NCBI RefSeq assembly: GCF_000379725.1
Contig: NZ_KB903627.1
Coordinates: 1 to 61,205 of the forward strand
Direction: 5' to 3'
Origin: Cytophaga aurantiaca DSM 3654
GTDB lineage: Bacteria > Bacteroidota > Bacteroidia > Cytophagales > Cytophagaceae
Length of the DNA: 61,205 bases
Every line of letters begins with the position of its first letter. Within the stretch, counting starts at the first letter, position 1. A model generated the notes under the pieces. The model was not told the DNA's origin. It was given only the letters and a program-made list of their open reading frames with translations, and searched no databases. This document shows, piece after piece, positions 44,494 through 54,722 of the stretch. The translations under genes were made by a program, and so were the position numbers.

Positions 44494-45351
44494 ATGCCTG
44501 CAAAACGAACACGTCGACTAATTATAAGTACACTCGCTGTACTAGTCATCAGTATTGGGATATATATATTCATTTTTAAAAATCGTGTATCAAATATCTA
44601 TGAAGGAACGATAGAGCCAACACCTTTTGAGAATATTGTGCTGGAAAAAGATACAGCCTTGAAAAGTTCGTTTCCTGAAAAAAATCTACCTGCTGATTCA
44701 TCTTCTGTAAAGCAGTATATAAACCCTGCTTCTCCCCGAACACAGTCATCAAAAAATCAGTGGTCAGACATATCAACTACAACAAGTAAAACTTCTCAAG
44801 ACAGCCCTGAAAAAGTAACCGCTGCGGCTACAGCTGCTGCAAGAAAAGGTAGAGAAATAAAAGCAAGTGAGATTCCCTTACTGCATCCATACAGCTCACG
44901 AGTACGCTTAACAACTTTTTTTAGCAAATTCAAAGAAGGAGATTATATATCAGGTCTTGAGTTTGCAAATCTATACAGACGGGATCCCTCTATCGGCAAA
45001 GTTGCCAAAGGAACAATCTGCAACTTCATAGAAAAGAACATTGATCGACTTACAAGAGTCAACAATTCATTTGTAATACAAACTACTGATGCAAATGGGG
45101 TTCATATGAAATTTAAAATACCATTTGTAGAAGACCTTCAGGTCAATATCAAAAACGGAGCACAAGTCATTATTGGAGAAACCTTTACATCTAAGGCTCC
45201 AGGCTTTAATAAATCCATCTTATTACCCATTCAATTGCAATCTATTGATATCGTAAACAATGGAGAGCAGTTTCCAACCAACGGATATATAAGTGGAGAT
45301 TATTACTTCATTGATTATTCAAAAACTAAAATGGCATATAAGCTCAAATAA
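44494..45351 (+). CDS. Inner-membrane-anchored protein of unknown function
   Basis: A 285-residue protein with an N-terminal basic stretch (MPAKRTRRL) and one membrane segment (LIISTLAVLVISIGIYIFIF). A long low-complexity Ser/Thr/Lys/Pro linker (about 40-120) follows, then a beta-rich globular domain (YDFYFIDYSKTKMAYKLK end region). It is probably a periplasmic domain tethered to the inner membrane. No family is recognised. It is followed at 131 bases by the giant Ig-like protein gene. Confidence 0.68.
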   Translation: MPAKRTRRLIISTLAVLVISIGIYIFIFKNRVSNIYEGTIEPTPFENIVLEKDTALKSSFPEKNLPADSSSVKQYINPASPRTQSSKNQWSDISTTTSKTSQDSPEKVTAAATAAARKGREIKASEIPLLHPYSSRVRLTTFFSKFKEGDYISGLEFANLYRRDPSIGKVAKGTICNFIEKNIDRLTRVNNSFVIQTTDANGVHMKFKIPFVEDLQVNIKNGAQVIIGETFTSKAPGFNKSILLPIQLQSIDIVNNGEQFPTNGYISGDYYFIDYSKTKMAYKLK

Positions 45352-45481
45352 ACGCTATTATTTGAGCATCTTGTCAACATTGCTGTTACCTTTCCTACTC
45401 TTTAAAGTATATATTAAAGTATACTATACTCAAATGAACCGTATCATTTGAGGCTCGTCTCCCCATATTGCTATTTATAAC

Positions 45482-48400
45482 ATGCGCATTGTATTTGGCT
45501 TTATCTTACTGTTACTAGGATCTATTACTGCTACTGCACAGGAACTTGTAGTGAATGGGGGTGCAGAAGACTTTATTTGGGTTGGCTGGCATCAGGCAAA
45601 TCCATCTGACACATGGAAATTCACTAAACCAGGTTCTGATAACGTAAGACCCCCTCATGGAGGTACTTTTTTAATGTACCCGTATCGAGGAGTGAGTACA
45701 ACTTCTGAATTATATCAAGACATAGATATTTCTGCAAATGCTGCAGCTATAGACGCAGGTACAGCCAGCTATAGCTTTTCCGGATGGAGACGAGGTTTTA
45801 AGAATACCTCTCCATTCAGTGCCGACATGGACCGTTCTCAAATAATTGTAGAATACAGAGATGCTTCAGGAACTGTACTTGGTTCTTTCGATACAGGAAG
45901 TGCTGTATTCAGTTCATGGACACAAAGCACCGATACCCGTTTTGCTCCTATCGGCACAAGAAGCATACGTATTCGTTTAATCAGTGTACAAGTTTCAGGT
46001 TCAGAAAATGATGGATATTACGATGATATATCCTTGGTATACAATGCGCCAACATGCACACCTCCTGCCAGTGTTTTGTTAACTCCAAATGCAACTACAT
46101 CTTATTGTCTTGGCAGCAGTGTTGTTATATCAGGTAGTGCAACGCCAACAAATTTAAATTACTATTATACCTGGTACAAAAACGGTATAGCAATTACAAC
46201 ACCGAGTACCACGTATGCTCCTTTCTCAAAAATCACTTCAATCGCTAGCGATGCAGCTACGTACACGTTACGTGTTGAAGATGGAAATGCAGGTAGTGCA
46301 ACATGTTACAAAGAATCCAGCGTAACAATTATACTTGATCCGCCTAACATTGCCGGCACCATCAGTTCGAATCGAGAGATCTGTACTGCCACTGCACCGG
46401 TTGCATTAACCGGAACTGCTGCTACAGGCGGTACAGCAACAAAGTATTACAAATGGCAGCAGTCGACGACTTCAGCAACCGGTCCGTGGACAACCGCTCA
46501 GGCATACACCATTGGTGCCACAGGGTATACACCCGGTACCTTGTCAGCAACAACTTATTTCAGGAGAATGGATTCATCGGGTACTTGTGCGGGTGTTCCG
46601 ACTAACACCATCACCATTACAGTTGATGCTCAAGCAATAGCAGGAACAATCAGCTCAAACACTGAAACATGTGCCAATACAATACCTGCCCCATTTACAG
46701 GCACGACAAGTACAGGTGGCACGGCAACAAAATATTATAAATGGGAACGTTCTACAGGTACTTCAGTAGGCCCATGGGTGACTGTTCAAGCATTCAATAC
46801 CACAGCAACGGGATACACTCCTACCACATCTGTTGCACTGCTGGCGTACTACAGAAGAACAGACTCATCCGGCACTTGTGCAAATGTACCAACAAACGTC
46901 ATTACTATTAAAACCAAAAATCCTCCACCTTTAGATCCGATCACGTCATTGGTAAGAGACACCTTATGCGTAGGAGAAAATTTCCAATTGGCTCCGCATA
47001 TACAAGGCCCGGGCTTTCCTGTTTCATTCAACGGAGGATTTTATTACTCATGGAGGAAAATACAAGGTACAACATCTACAGTTGTTGTACCAAGCAGCTT
47101 ACTAATGAGCAGCTACCCTACATCAGCAACGCCTGCTGCAGTGGCCGATTCAGGAACATACTATTTTATCGCCCAGGATGGACCGGGAATTTCACAATGT
47201 AAAGACTCTGTCAAAATTGTTATTCGTATCAATCAGGCACCTACTACAAAGGCTCTTATACAAAGTAATCAGGAATTTTGTGTGGGAAGTACAGCTTCGC
47301 AATTAATAGAATCAAGTCCTGCTGCAGGTATTTTTGGAAATCCGGTATACCATCAATGGTATACAACAACCGACACTACAGGTACGCCAACACTTTCTAA
47401 ACTATCTGCTGCAACAGGTACTACCTATAATCCGGGTACACCTGCTACTACAAAATATTACGTGCGTACAGACTCTGTAAAATATTGTGCCGTTTTTAAA
47501 ACAAACTTTTTAAAAATCAGAGTAAATAATAAACCCGTATTGGATAGCATCCGCGCTACCGTAAATGATACCTTGTGTGTAAATTTTGGTGATCAGTTTC
47601 AACTCAAAGGATACGTAGACAGTTTAATTGCCGGCAAACAATCTCTTAACGGTGGATTTTATTTTACATGGAAACAACTTCGAAAACCAGCCACAACAGC
47701 CGTTGTTGTTAGCGCTACAGGAAAATATACCGACTACCCTGCAATCAGCAGAGCTGCAGTAGAAGCAGATTCAGGTACGTATTACTTGATTGTTCAGGAT
47801 GGCCCAAATGCAAAAGAATGTCTGGATTCTATTTCATTAAAAATGGTTGTGTCCAACAACTGTATTGCTGTAACATGTACAAAACCTGACTTTGTTTCGA
47901 TCAAAGTAGCAGCAACCAGTAGCGCTACGTTGTGTTCCGGAAATACCTTAGTATTACAGAAAGACGTTATTACATTGCCTTCTACTCTACCTACATTTGG
48001 ATATACGTATTCGTGGGTACGCACCAATACACTCGGCACTGTTGTTGTGCAGCCAGCATCTACAACCTATCAGGATCTTATTATTAATTCGGTATCGTTA
48101 ATTGATAGCGGACGTTATCAATTGATTGTTAAAGACGGAACAACTACACCAATGGTGTGCTCAGAAAGCTCTCTGCCAATTTCAGTAGTCGTTTATAAAC
48201 CTGTTACAGCTGCACACATTGGCAATGACACTACGATCTGTATTGGCAATGCAGTATTGCCATTTATAGAAGTAACAAGCAATACAGGCGGTTCCGGAAT
48301 CTATACATACCAATGGCAATCGTCATCCGACAACATTACATTTACAAATATCAGTAGTCAGACAAATGCAACTTATCATTCACCAAACATTTTCACTCCG

Positions 48401-50395
48401 ACCTATTTCAGACGTATTGATAAATCAAGTACCTGTGCAGCAATAATCAGTGATACGATCTCTGTTGCTACAAGTGCAGGAGTCAACCCAGGAACGATTG
48501 TTTTCTCTACAACACCCATCTGCTATAATACAGCTCCGTTATCTCCTATAGCAAATACAGCAAATGCTTCCGGTGGCACAGGCGGCAGCGGTTCAGAAAC
48601 TTATCAATGGCAAAAATCTTCGGATAACATTCATTGGACAAACATTGCAGGAGCAACATCAGTGAATTATCAGGAAACCAATCCACTGACAGACACAACT
48701 TACTACCGGCGCAAAGTTGGCATGGGGCCAGGCAACTGCGACACTTCTTATACAGTATCAACTGCTATAAATGTATATGAGCAGTTCACAACAGGAAGCA
48801 TTGGCAGTGACCAGTCTATTTGCAGCGGAACATCAACAACCGTTTCAGAAATAACCCCGGCAACAGGCTACAATCTAATATATCGATGGGTACAATCCAT
48901 TAACAATGGTATAACATGGGCCTTAGCACCAGGGCCATGGACGACACAAACACTTACCACTCCTATCTTAACAGATACCATATGGTACAAACGTGTTGCA
49001 TTTACCAGCTGCGCACACGACTCTTCAAACATTGTAAAAATCAATGTAGATACCTTAAGTCATCCGCATGCATCCATCAACGATGGATTAACATGCCAAT
49101 CAGCAAACATACAATTAACTGCTGTTGCAACGAATGCAGGTATAGCGCCTAGCTATGCATGGCAGAAAGCAGCATCTGTAAGCGGGCCGTGGACTCCGAT
49201 TCCGGCTGCCACTACAGCGAATTATGTTATTAATAATCCACAACCGATTGATAGCGGAACGGTGTACAAAGTAATTGTTACCTCATCGGATGTATGTAAC
49301 GTTGGTCCGGATGACACGACCGTTGTATTGCGCGTTCAAAAAAGTGTGCAACCAAGCGTTTCCATTTCTGCAAATCCTTCAGGCATTGTATGCGATACAC
49401 TTCGATCTATAACATATACAGCAGTATCTACAGGTGGAGGAACAGCACCAACCTATCAATGGTATAATGGAATCGTAAATACAGCAATTCCAGGAGCAAC
49501 AAACACAACCTATACATATCCTACTTCTCCTGCTGATGGAGATAAGGTATTTGTCACAATGACGTCCAATGCAAACTGCGCAACTACAGCAACAGTAACA
49601 TCAACAACATATACATTAAAAATGTTAATTCCGCTCATTGTTCTTACAAATGCGGATACAGTTGTATGTATACCGAACACCGTGCCCCTAACGACAACAA
49701 ATACATCATCTTCCGGTTCAACGTTTCAATGGTATAAAGACGGCATAGCTATATCCGGTGCTACAAATAAAAATTATACCGTTTCTGCTTCAGACTTTCC
49801 TGGTGGTATATTTAATATGACAGAATCAATTGCAACATGCACATCACTTTCAATAAATTCCACACGTGTTACGATTATTCAACCTCCGGTTGTTTCTGCT
49901 GGAAATGATATGACCGTCCAAAAAAACAGTGTTATTACCCTGCAAGGAAGTGTAAGTGGATCTACAAACTATTCATGGATCCCATCAACAGGCTTAAGCA
50001 ATGCAGCCATATTAAATCCGGATGCAACGATTACGCATACCATCACCTATACACTAAGCGCACTGGACCCAACAGGTACCTGTAGTGCGCAAAGCAGTGT
50101 AACAATCAAAGTTGAAGATGCAGTTATCATACCAAATGTCATTACACCAAATGGCGATGGTGCCAATGATACATGGATGATCGAAAATATTCAAGATTAT
50201 CCGAATGCTACATTTACAATCTATAACCGTTGGGGCAATATTGTCTGGAAAGCAAGCGGCAATGCATTTCAATGGGACGGCACAAATTACAGGAATGGAG
50301 AATTATTAGCGGACGGAACCTATTTTTATATAATCGATCTACAAAACAGTTCTTATCCGGAGCCGTACACAGGCTATGTGCAGCTTATTAAATAA
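45482..50395 (+). CDS. Giant Ig-like surface protein with gliding-type (T9SS type B) C-terminus
   Basis: A 1637-residue secreted protein. A signal peptide (MRIVFGFILLLLGSITATAQ) is followed by an N-terminal beta-sandwich with ELVVNGGAEDF...YYDDISLVY (about 20-190). A run of Ig-like repeats follows, with repeated YQWQKSSDNIHWTNIAG- and YQWYNG-type units and CxG spacers. The C-terminal 90 residues (VIIPNVITPNGDGANDTWMI then YNRWGNIVWKASG, ending GTYFYIIDL) are the CHU_C/T9SS type B sorting domain. It probably displays an adhesin or stalk on the surface. Ligand unknown. Confidence 0.92.
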   Translation: MRIVFGFILLLLGSITATAQELVVNGGAEDFIWVGWHQANPSDTWKFTKPGSDNVRPPHGGTFLMYPYRGVSTTSELYQDIDISANAAAIDAGTASYSFSGWRRGFKNTSPFSADMDRSQIIVEYRDASGTVLGSFDTGSAVFSSWTQSTDTRFAPIGTRSIRIRLISVQVSGSENDGYYDDISLVYNAPTCTPPASVLLTPNATTSYCLGSSVVISGSATPTNLNYYYTWYKNGIAITTPSTTYAPFSKITSIASDAATYTLRVEDGNAGSATCYKESSVTIILDPPNIAGTISSNREICTATAPVALTGTAATGGTATKYYKWQQSTTSATGPWTTAQAYTIGATGYTPGTLSATTYFRRMDSSGTCAGVPTNTITITVDAQAIAGTISSNTETCANTIPAPFTGTTSTGGTATKYYKWERSTGTSVGPWVTVQAFNTTATGYTPTTSVALLAYYRRTDSSGTCANVPTNVITIKTKNPPPLDPITSLVRDTLCVGENFQLAPHIQGPGFPVSFNGGFYYSWRKIQGTTSTVVVPSSLLMSSYPTSATPAAVADSGTYYFIAQDGPGISQCKDSVKIVIRINQAPTTKALIQSNQEFCVGSTASQLIESSPAAGIFGNPVYHQWYTTTDTTGTPTLSKLSAATGTTYNPGTPATTKYYVRTDSVKYCAVFKTNFLKIRVNNKPVLDSIRATVNDTLCVNFGDQFQLKGYVDSLIAGKQSLNGGFYFTWKQLRKPATTAVVVSATGKYTDYPAISRAAVEADSGTYYLIVQDGPNAKECLDSISLKMVVSNNCIAVTCTKPDFVSIKVAATSSATLCSGNTLVLQKDVITLPSTLPTFGYTYSWVRTNTLGTVVVQPASTTYQDLIINSVSLIDSGRYQLIVKDGTTTPMVCSESSLPISVVVYKPVTAAHIGNDTTICIGNAVLPFIEVTSNTGGSGIYTYQWQSSSDNITFTNISSQTNATYHSPNIFTPTYFRRIDKSSTCAAIISDTISVATSAGVNPGTIVFSTTPICYNTAPLSPIANTANASGGTGGSGSETYQWQKSSDNIHWTNIAGATSVNYQETNPLTDTTYYRRKVGMGPGNCDTSYTVSTAINVYEQFTTGSIGSDQSICSGTSTTVSEITPATGYNLIYRWVQSINNGITWALAPGPWTTQTLTTPILTDTIWYKRVAFTSCAHDSSNIVKINVDTLSHPHASINDGLTCQSANIQLTAVATNAGIAPSYAWQKAASVSGPWTPIPAATTANYVINNPQPIDSGTVYKVIVTSSDVCNVGPDDTTVVLRVQKSVQPSVSISANPSGIVCDTLRSITYTAVSTGGGTAPTYQWYNGIVNTAIPGATNTTYTYPTSPADGDKVFVTMTSNANCATTATVTSTTYTLKMLIPLIVLTNADTVVCIPNTVPLTTTNTSSSGSTFQWYKDGIAISGATNKNYTVSASDFPGGIFNMTESIATCTSLSINSTRVTIIQPPVVSAGNDMTVQKNSVITLQGSVSGSTNYSWIPSTGLSNAAILNPDATITHTITYTLSALDPTGTCSAQSSVTIKVEDAVIIPNVITPNGDGANDTWMIENIQDYPNATFTIYNRWGNIVWKASGNAFQWDGTNYRNGELLADGTYFYIIDLQNSSYPEPYTGYVQLIK

Positions 50396-50462
50396 ATAAT
50401 TATGAGTTATGAATTATAAATTATGAATACCATTAAAAGAACATAATTTATAATACGAAAAT

Positions 50463-50508
50463 AAAAAAGTGAAGGTCTTAATGCTAGTATTAAGACCTTC
50501 ACTTTTTT
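50463..50508 (+). terminator. Terminator after the giant Ig-like protein gene
   Basis: AAAAAAGTGAAGGTCTTAAT and ATTAAGACCTTCACTTTTTT form a perfect 20-bp stem with a 6-base loop. Flanking A- and T-runs suit both directions. Confidence 0.95.
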
Positions 50509-50514
50509 ATTTTC

Positions 50515-50579
50515 GTGGGTTGTTGACCGCTGGCACAACCTTTAGCTTTGACTCGTGATTAGGCTAGAGTTGAACAACG
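50515..50579. repeat. GTGGGTTGTTG interspersed repeat (copy 1)
   Basis: GTGGGTTGTTGACCGCTGGC followed by ACAACC and, 30 bases on, CTCGTGATTAGGCTAGAG. The same succession of motifs recurs at 53562. No coding content. Confidence 0.7.
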
Positions 50580-50586
50580 TTAACAA

Positions 50587-50955
50587 TTAATTCTGTCCGG
50601 ATACCCAATCAATCGCCTCTTGCTGATCTTTGTGTTCAAAAGCTTTAAATTCTCCCGGCATCAATACACTGAATACATCCGTAAACATTTTCACTCCATG
50701 TTCATCCGATACAATTGCAGCACGATTCCACTTCGTTAAATGTTTCACTCCCATAACAGCATCTTTGAACCAAGCGCCGGCAGTAAAATTCTTTACGGAA
50801 GTATCCAGTATAAGCATGTAATTCAGTTCATCTGTTTTTGTAACTAGTTCTTTCACTTTAGGCATTACATCTTCTTCGAAATCGGATTCTGTAACTTCGT
50901 TTGAAGCTTTAAAACCAACCATATTGGCTGGTAAATTTTGAATGTAGGTGATCAT
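50587..50955 (-). CDS. SpoIIAA-like (STAS-related) protein
   Basis: A 122-residue protein with the SpoIIAA-like (DUF3478) pattern: VGFKASNEVTESDFEEDVMP, LNYMLILDTSVKNFTAGAWF and WNRAAIVSDEHGVKMFTDVF. These proteins share the STAS fold but lack a clear phospho-Ser; function unknown. It is 35 bases upstream of the MscS gene stop on the same strand, probably co-transcribed. Confidence 0.8.
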   Translation of the reverse strand: MITYIQNLPANMVGFKASNEVTESDFEEDVMPKVKELVTKTDELNYMLILDTSVKNFTAGAWFKDAVMGVKHLTKWNRAAIVSDEHGVKMFTDVFSVLMPGEFKAFEHKDQQEAIDWVSGQN

Positions 50956-50990
50956 AGTTTTATTTTTTAGTTGAATTCAATAGGAATAAT

Positions 50991-51776
50991 TTATTTCACA
51001 GCAGCTTCTTTTAAATGTTGAAGAATGCGCTGCTGAACCGCATTCTTCACTTGATAATACGACATGGCATTCACCCATAATTCTACGATGATAACGTAAC
51101 CGTCAATATCCAGAGAAGACACGCCGATATTGGGCTTCGGATCCGGAAGAATATCTTGGGAATCCTGAATGGCATGATTGATCACTCCCTCTATGTTATT
51201 GATGTCAGACGTATATGGAAATTTCATCAGCAGATCCAAACGCCGCTGCCCTTGCTGGCTCAGGTTTACAATGATCTCATTTGATAATTTACTATTCGGA
51301 ATCACTACTGTTTTATTATCCAGAGTTGTGATTACAGTAAAAAAAATCTGAATGGATTCTACGATCCCATCCTGCCCTTGTGCAACAATATTATCTCCTA
51401 ACTTAAATGGTTTTAACAATAAGATCAATACGCCCCCTGCAAAATTCTGAAGTGTACCCGACAAGGCCAGACCAATAGCCACACCAAACGAAGCAAGACC
51501 TGCTGCAAACAAGGTCATTTGGATTCCCATAATCTGCATCACCAACAGCAAGAGCGTAATGTGCAAGGCGGCTATAACCAGGCTCTGAATAAAAGGAGCT
51601 AATGAAGAATGAACATCTTTTTTTCTTAAAACAGAGATGAGCCACTTCTTTATTATTTTAATGATCCAGAATCCACCAAATAAAATTACAAAGGCGAAAA
51701 TAATTCTAGGCCCATTATTTATGATCCACTGAACAGCTTCCTGAAAAACTTCATCAACGTCTACATGTATTTTCAT
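50991..51776 (-). CDS. mscS: MscS-type small-conductance mechanosensitive channel
   Basis: A 261-residue channel protein releasing solutes under hypo-osmotic stress. Three membrane segments (IIFAFVILFGGFWIIKII, SLVIAALHITLLLLVMQIM, LFAAGLASFGVAIGLALS); the pore helix ends LSGTLQNFAGGVLILLLKPF. The beta domain after it (KLGDNIVAQGQDGIVESIQI and VVIPNSKLSNEIIVNLSQ) is diagnostic. The compact length fits the E. coli YggB type. Confidence 0.93.
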   Translation of the reverse strand: MKIHVDVDEVFQEAVQWIINNGPRIIFAFVILFGGFWIIKIIKKWLISVLRKKDVHSSLAPFIQSLVIAALHITLLLLVMQIMGIQMTLFAAGLASFGVAIGLALSGTLQNFAGGVLILLLKPFKLGDNIVAQGQDGIVESIQIFFTVITTLDNKTVVIPNSKLSNEIIVNLSQQGQRRLDLLMKFPYTSDINNIEGVINHAIQDSQDILPDPKPNIGVSSLDIDGYVIIVELWVNAMSYYQVKNAVQQRILQHLKEAAVK

Positions 51777-52148
51777 TATGGGGATTACTTAGGGGATTAC
51801 TTAACTGAATAATGCAAAAGTTACGTAAACACCTACCAGCAATGCAAGGCCATATGGGAAACATGTAACAAATAGATTTTATTCTGATATCTGTAAAAAA
51901 CAACCGTTCGAAGTGAAGGCATTTCATATAAATTAAATAAAAAAATGAATTTATCGAATGATCAAAATCTTCAGGAAGTAGTCCGCATAAAAAAAGTATA
52001 TCCAACTTTATATGTAAAAACACGTTTAACCCTTATTAAAGGTGTTTTTTTACCCTTTTACTGAATCTGAACAACTGAGAACGATCATCAGATAAATAGT
52101 GTGGAATGATTATATTTATTCTGCCTCTTAATGTATTAATTTTTATTA
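51777..52148. other. 372-base divergent intergenic region
   Basis: Between the MscS gene (minus) and the sensor gene (plus). It contains an imperfect hairpin (CACGTTTAA/TTAAAGGTG) around 52020-52047 followed by T7, which could be a terminator or attenuator on the + strand. No gene or other motif is seen. Confidence 0.45.
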
Positions 52149-53549
52149 ATGGAGTTTAAAATGGACATCATACGGACAGAAAACAAAAAGGCGTACATCT
52201 ATTCTGCCTACTTTTTAATAGGAACAGGCTTACTGGTTGGACTCAATAGTTTTTTCCTACATCAACCGACAAGTCGATTTTTAGGTGCATCTTTTTCACT
52301 ACTATCACTTGTTTGCTTGATCTTTATTTACAGAGATAAACTATATATTTCTAAAATGCTTTGGGGGATCGGAACACCTATCCTCATTGTTATTGCTCCT
52401 GTTTTTTCAGTGGTAGAAAAGAGCAGCATTGTATTAAGTTATGGATATGCCTTAGTTGGAGCGTCCTTATTTGTGATTAATTCGTTCCATTTACCAAACG
52501 AAAAAAAATCTATGTGGATATGCATCCTGGTATTCATGGCCAGTATCGCATGTTATGATAAAATAATCATCCTGAATAGCATACCTTCGCTGAACTACTC
52601 CATCATAACAGACAATTACCTGCATTTCAAAGTATATCAGATCTTTCATTTTATTTCATTGGTCTATCTGATGTTGCTGATCAAGAAAAATAAAGTAGAC
52701 ATAGAAACTAAGCTGAGCAATCAGGTACATTCATTGAAAAAATTCACCCGGAACATCCTTTCCCTTTCAAGAAACAAAAACGTATACAGCGAAGTTATTT
52801 CAGAAGCGTTCAAAGAAATAACAACATTTGCTATTGAAAACATCAACGTATCCAGAATAAGTATCTGGGAATATCAGGAAGAGCATAATGGCATAGAGTG
52901 CATTATATGTTACGATAGCATAAAGAAAGAATATACAACCGGAGATGTTTTATTAGCCGAAAAGTATCCGGTCTATTTTTCTCATTTATTGAAAAAAGAA
53001 TCCATCATAGCGTACGATGCAGAAGAAAATGAAGCGACAAAAGAATTTACTGCCGACTATTTAATTCCCAACAACATCAAATCCATGATGGATATCCCAT
53101 TTTTTATTGATGGTAAGTTTAAAGGAATTTTATGTTTTGAACAACAGATTGAAAAAAGAAACTGGAGCGAGATCGACATCCTTTTTGCGCAAACAATAGC
53201 GATGTACACAAGTATTGTCTATTACTGCATCTACAGAAAGAATCAAACCATTTTATTAAGCAGCATCAATGAAAAGATCATAAGTGAAAACGATACGCTT
53301 TTAAATGACCTCGATTGGAAAAACAAGAACATAACAGAAATAAGAACTTTTCTGAACGACTTATCTTTTAAAAACTCACATGATCTAAGAGGACCTCTCA
53401 GCCGAATATTGGGATTGCTTCATTTATATTATTCGGATACCCACATCGAAAACAAAGAATTATATATTGAATACATTTCAAAATCGGCTCATGAAATGGA
53501 TCAGATCATTCGGGGTATTACAGAGGAGATCAATAGCAGGAATGTGTGA
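52149..53549 (+). CDS. Membrane sensor with GAF and DHp domains but no ATPase domain
   Basis: A 466-residue protein. About six hydrophobic segments span residues 15-175 (for example YIYSAYFLIGTGLLVGLN and MLWGIGTPILIVIAPVFS). A GAF-like domain follows (about 205-365: IEYQ, then DIPFFIDGKFKGILCFEQQ). The end is a HisKA-type dimerisation helix pair with phospho-acceptor His411 in NSHDLRGPLSRILGL. The chain stops about 55 residues later, so the HATPase_c domain is absent. It must pair with another kinase or act as a phosphate acceptor or scaffold. Confidence 0.85.
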   Translation: MEFKMDIIRTENKKAYIYSAYFLIGTGLLVGLNSFFLHQPTSRFLGASFSLLSLVCLIFIYRDKLYISKMLWGIGTPILIVIAPVFSVVEKSSIVLSYGYALVGASLFVINSFHLPNEKKSMWICILVFMASIACYDKIIILNSIPSLNYSIITDNYLHFKVYQIFHFISLVYLMLLIKKNKVDIETKLSNQVHSLKKFTRNILSLSRNKNVYSEVISEAFKEITTFAIENINVSRISIWEYQEEHNGIECIICYDSIKKEYTTGDVLLAEKYPVYFSHLLKKESIIAYDAEENEATKEFTADYLIPNNIKSMMDIPFFIDGKFKGILCFEQQIEKRNWSEIDILFAQTIAMYTSIVYYCIYRKNQTILLSSINEKIISENDTLLNDLDWKNKNITEIRTFLNDLSFKNSHDLRGPLSRILGLLHLYYSDTHIENKELYIEYISKSAHEMDQIIRGITEEINSRNV

Positions 53550-53561
53550 GGAGTTGGCTTA

Positions 53562-53628
53562 GTGGGTTGTTGGCCGTTGGCGCAACAACGAGTTGATGCG
53601 TGGTTAGGTAAGAAGTGGTGAACGACAA
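53562..53628. repeat. GTGGGTTGTTG interspersed repeat (copy 2)
   Basis: GTGGGTTGTTGGCCGTTGGC, then a CGTGGTTAGGTAAGA segment, matching copy 1 at 50515. It follows directly after the sensor stop. Confidence 0.7.
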
Positions 53629-53665
53629 CAGCAGCAATAAGGGTTTTCACCAAGAGCGCAAAAGG

Positions 53666-54049
53666 TTAAATAAAATAATAAAATATCATAAAAAGTAAAA
53701 AAGCTATACCAAGTATTATAACCATTCGAATATCAAGAGAAACTTTATCCAACAAAGGCAACTTAGATGTTAAATGGTTTAATTTCATTAAAAATTCAGG
53801 GGTCTTAACAGGATTTTCTTTATAACCGTATTGTTCTAAATATCTTTCAGTACGCTCAAAATATTCTTGCTTCACTTTCACTTTTACTCCATCATAAATA
53901 TTTGTTTGGAATGGATTTGTTTGTATCAGAAATTCACCATCTAAAATATATTCATAAAACTCTTCATCTAAAATACTTTTTACTATTTCCAATTCCCTTG
54001 GTGTAGTACAAGTAAAAAGCGTACGATATTCTTCCGAATTATTCTCCAT
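53666..54049 (-). CDS. DUF2007-type protein with C-terminal membrane anchor
   Basis: A 127-residue protein. The N-terminal 75 residues match the DUF2007 (putative signal-transducing) pattern, with LFTCTTPRELEIVKSILDEE and GVKVKVKQEYFERTERYLEQ. A Lys-rich linker follows, then one membrane segment (MVIILGIAFLLFMIFYYFI). Function unknown. Flanking genes are unrelated. Confidence 0.72.
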   Translation of the reverse strand: MENNSEEYRTLFTCTTPRELEIVKSILDEEFYEYILDGEFLIQTNPFQTNIYDGVKVKVKQEYFERTERYLEQYGYKENPVKTPEFLMKLNHLTSKLPLLDKVSLDIRMVIILGIAFLLFMIFYYFI

Positions 54050-54109
54050 AAATTAATTAGTTGATTATTGCTTGTTTTGAAGAGTAAACATTAACATTTA
54101 TAAAGAATT

Positions 54110-54625
54110 TTATTCTAAAGTTCTCCGACTACTTTTTTCTATAAAACAAATTGTCCATTTATTGAAAAATAAAAACAAGCCTATACTTATTAAAATTAAT
54201 CCTGAAGCTATAACATATACCATCAAATTATCTCCTGCAAATAAGTCAACGAAAGAATTGATCGGCATAGTAATATGCATTGAATCTAATATATCAAATC
54301 GATATAAAAAAAACGCAGTGATAAAAATAGTAATTGCATTAAGCCAGAATATTTTTTTCTTAATACAAATCATCAGTGATATTAAAAATGAAATCAATAA
54401 ACCTATCAAACCTCCACTTTTATGCACTAATAAATAATAGGATAATCTTGTTGCAGATATCTGACCATTTTCTATATACTTAACAACTTCTTCTTTACTA
54501 CTAATCTCAAACAATTCGAAATCATACAATAACGCAAAACGTTCTGCTCCCAATAGTATAAATACTGAAGCTAACAAATGAATGAGTATTAATCGATAAT
54601 TGATTTTAAGGATGAAGTTGTTCAT
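54110..54625 (-). CDS. Membrane protein of unknown function
   Basis: A 171-residue protein with four probable membrane segments (LILIHLLASVFILLGAERFA, GGLIGLLISFLISLMICI, LNAITIFITAFFLYRF, MVYVIASGLILISIGLFLFF). The loops carry EVVKYIENGQISATRLSYYL. No family is recognised. It is co-directional with the preceding DUF2007-like gene. Confidence 0.65.
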   Translation of the reverse strand: MNNFILKINYRLILIHLLASVFILLGAERFALLYDFELFEISSKEEVVKYIENGQISATRLSYYLLVHKSGGLIGLLISFLISLMICIKKKIFWLNAITIFITAFFLYRFDILDSMHITMPINSFVDLFAGDNLMVYVIASGLILISIGLFLFFNKWTICFIEKSSRRTLE

Positions 54626-54681
54626 GTTTCTTATTTAAATCTATATTATTACAATTTGATAAGGAAAGCAAATACAAACAA

Positions 54682-54713
54682 AAACCCCAACCAGCTTCTA
54701 CTGATTGGGGTTT
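54682..54713 (-). terminator. Terminator of tmRNA
   Basis: AAACCCCAA and TTGGGGTTT stem with a 14-base loop; TTTTTGTTTG follows on the minus strand. Confidence 0.88.
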
Positions 54714-54722
54714 CTAATTCTG

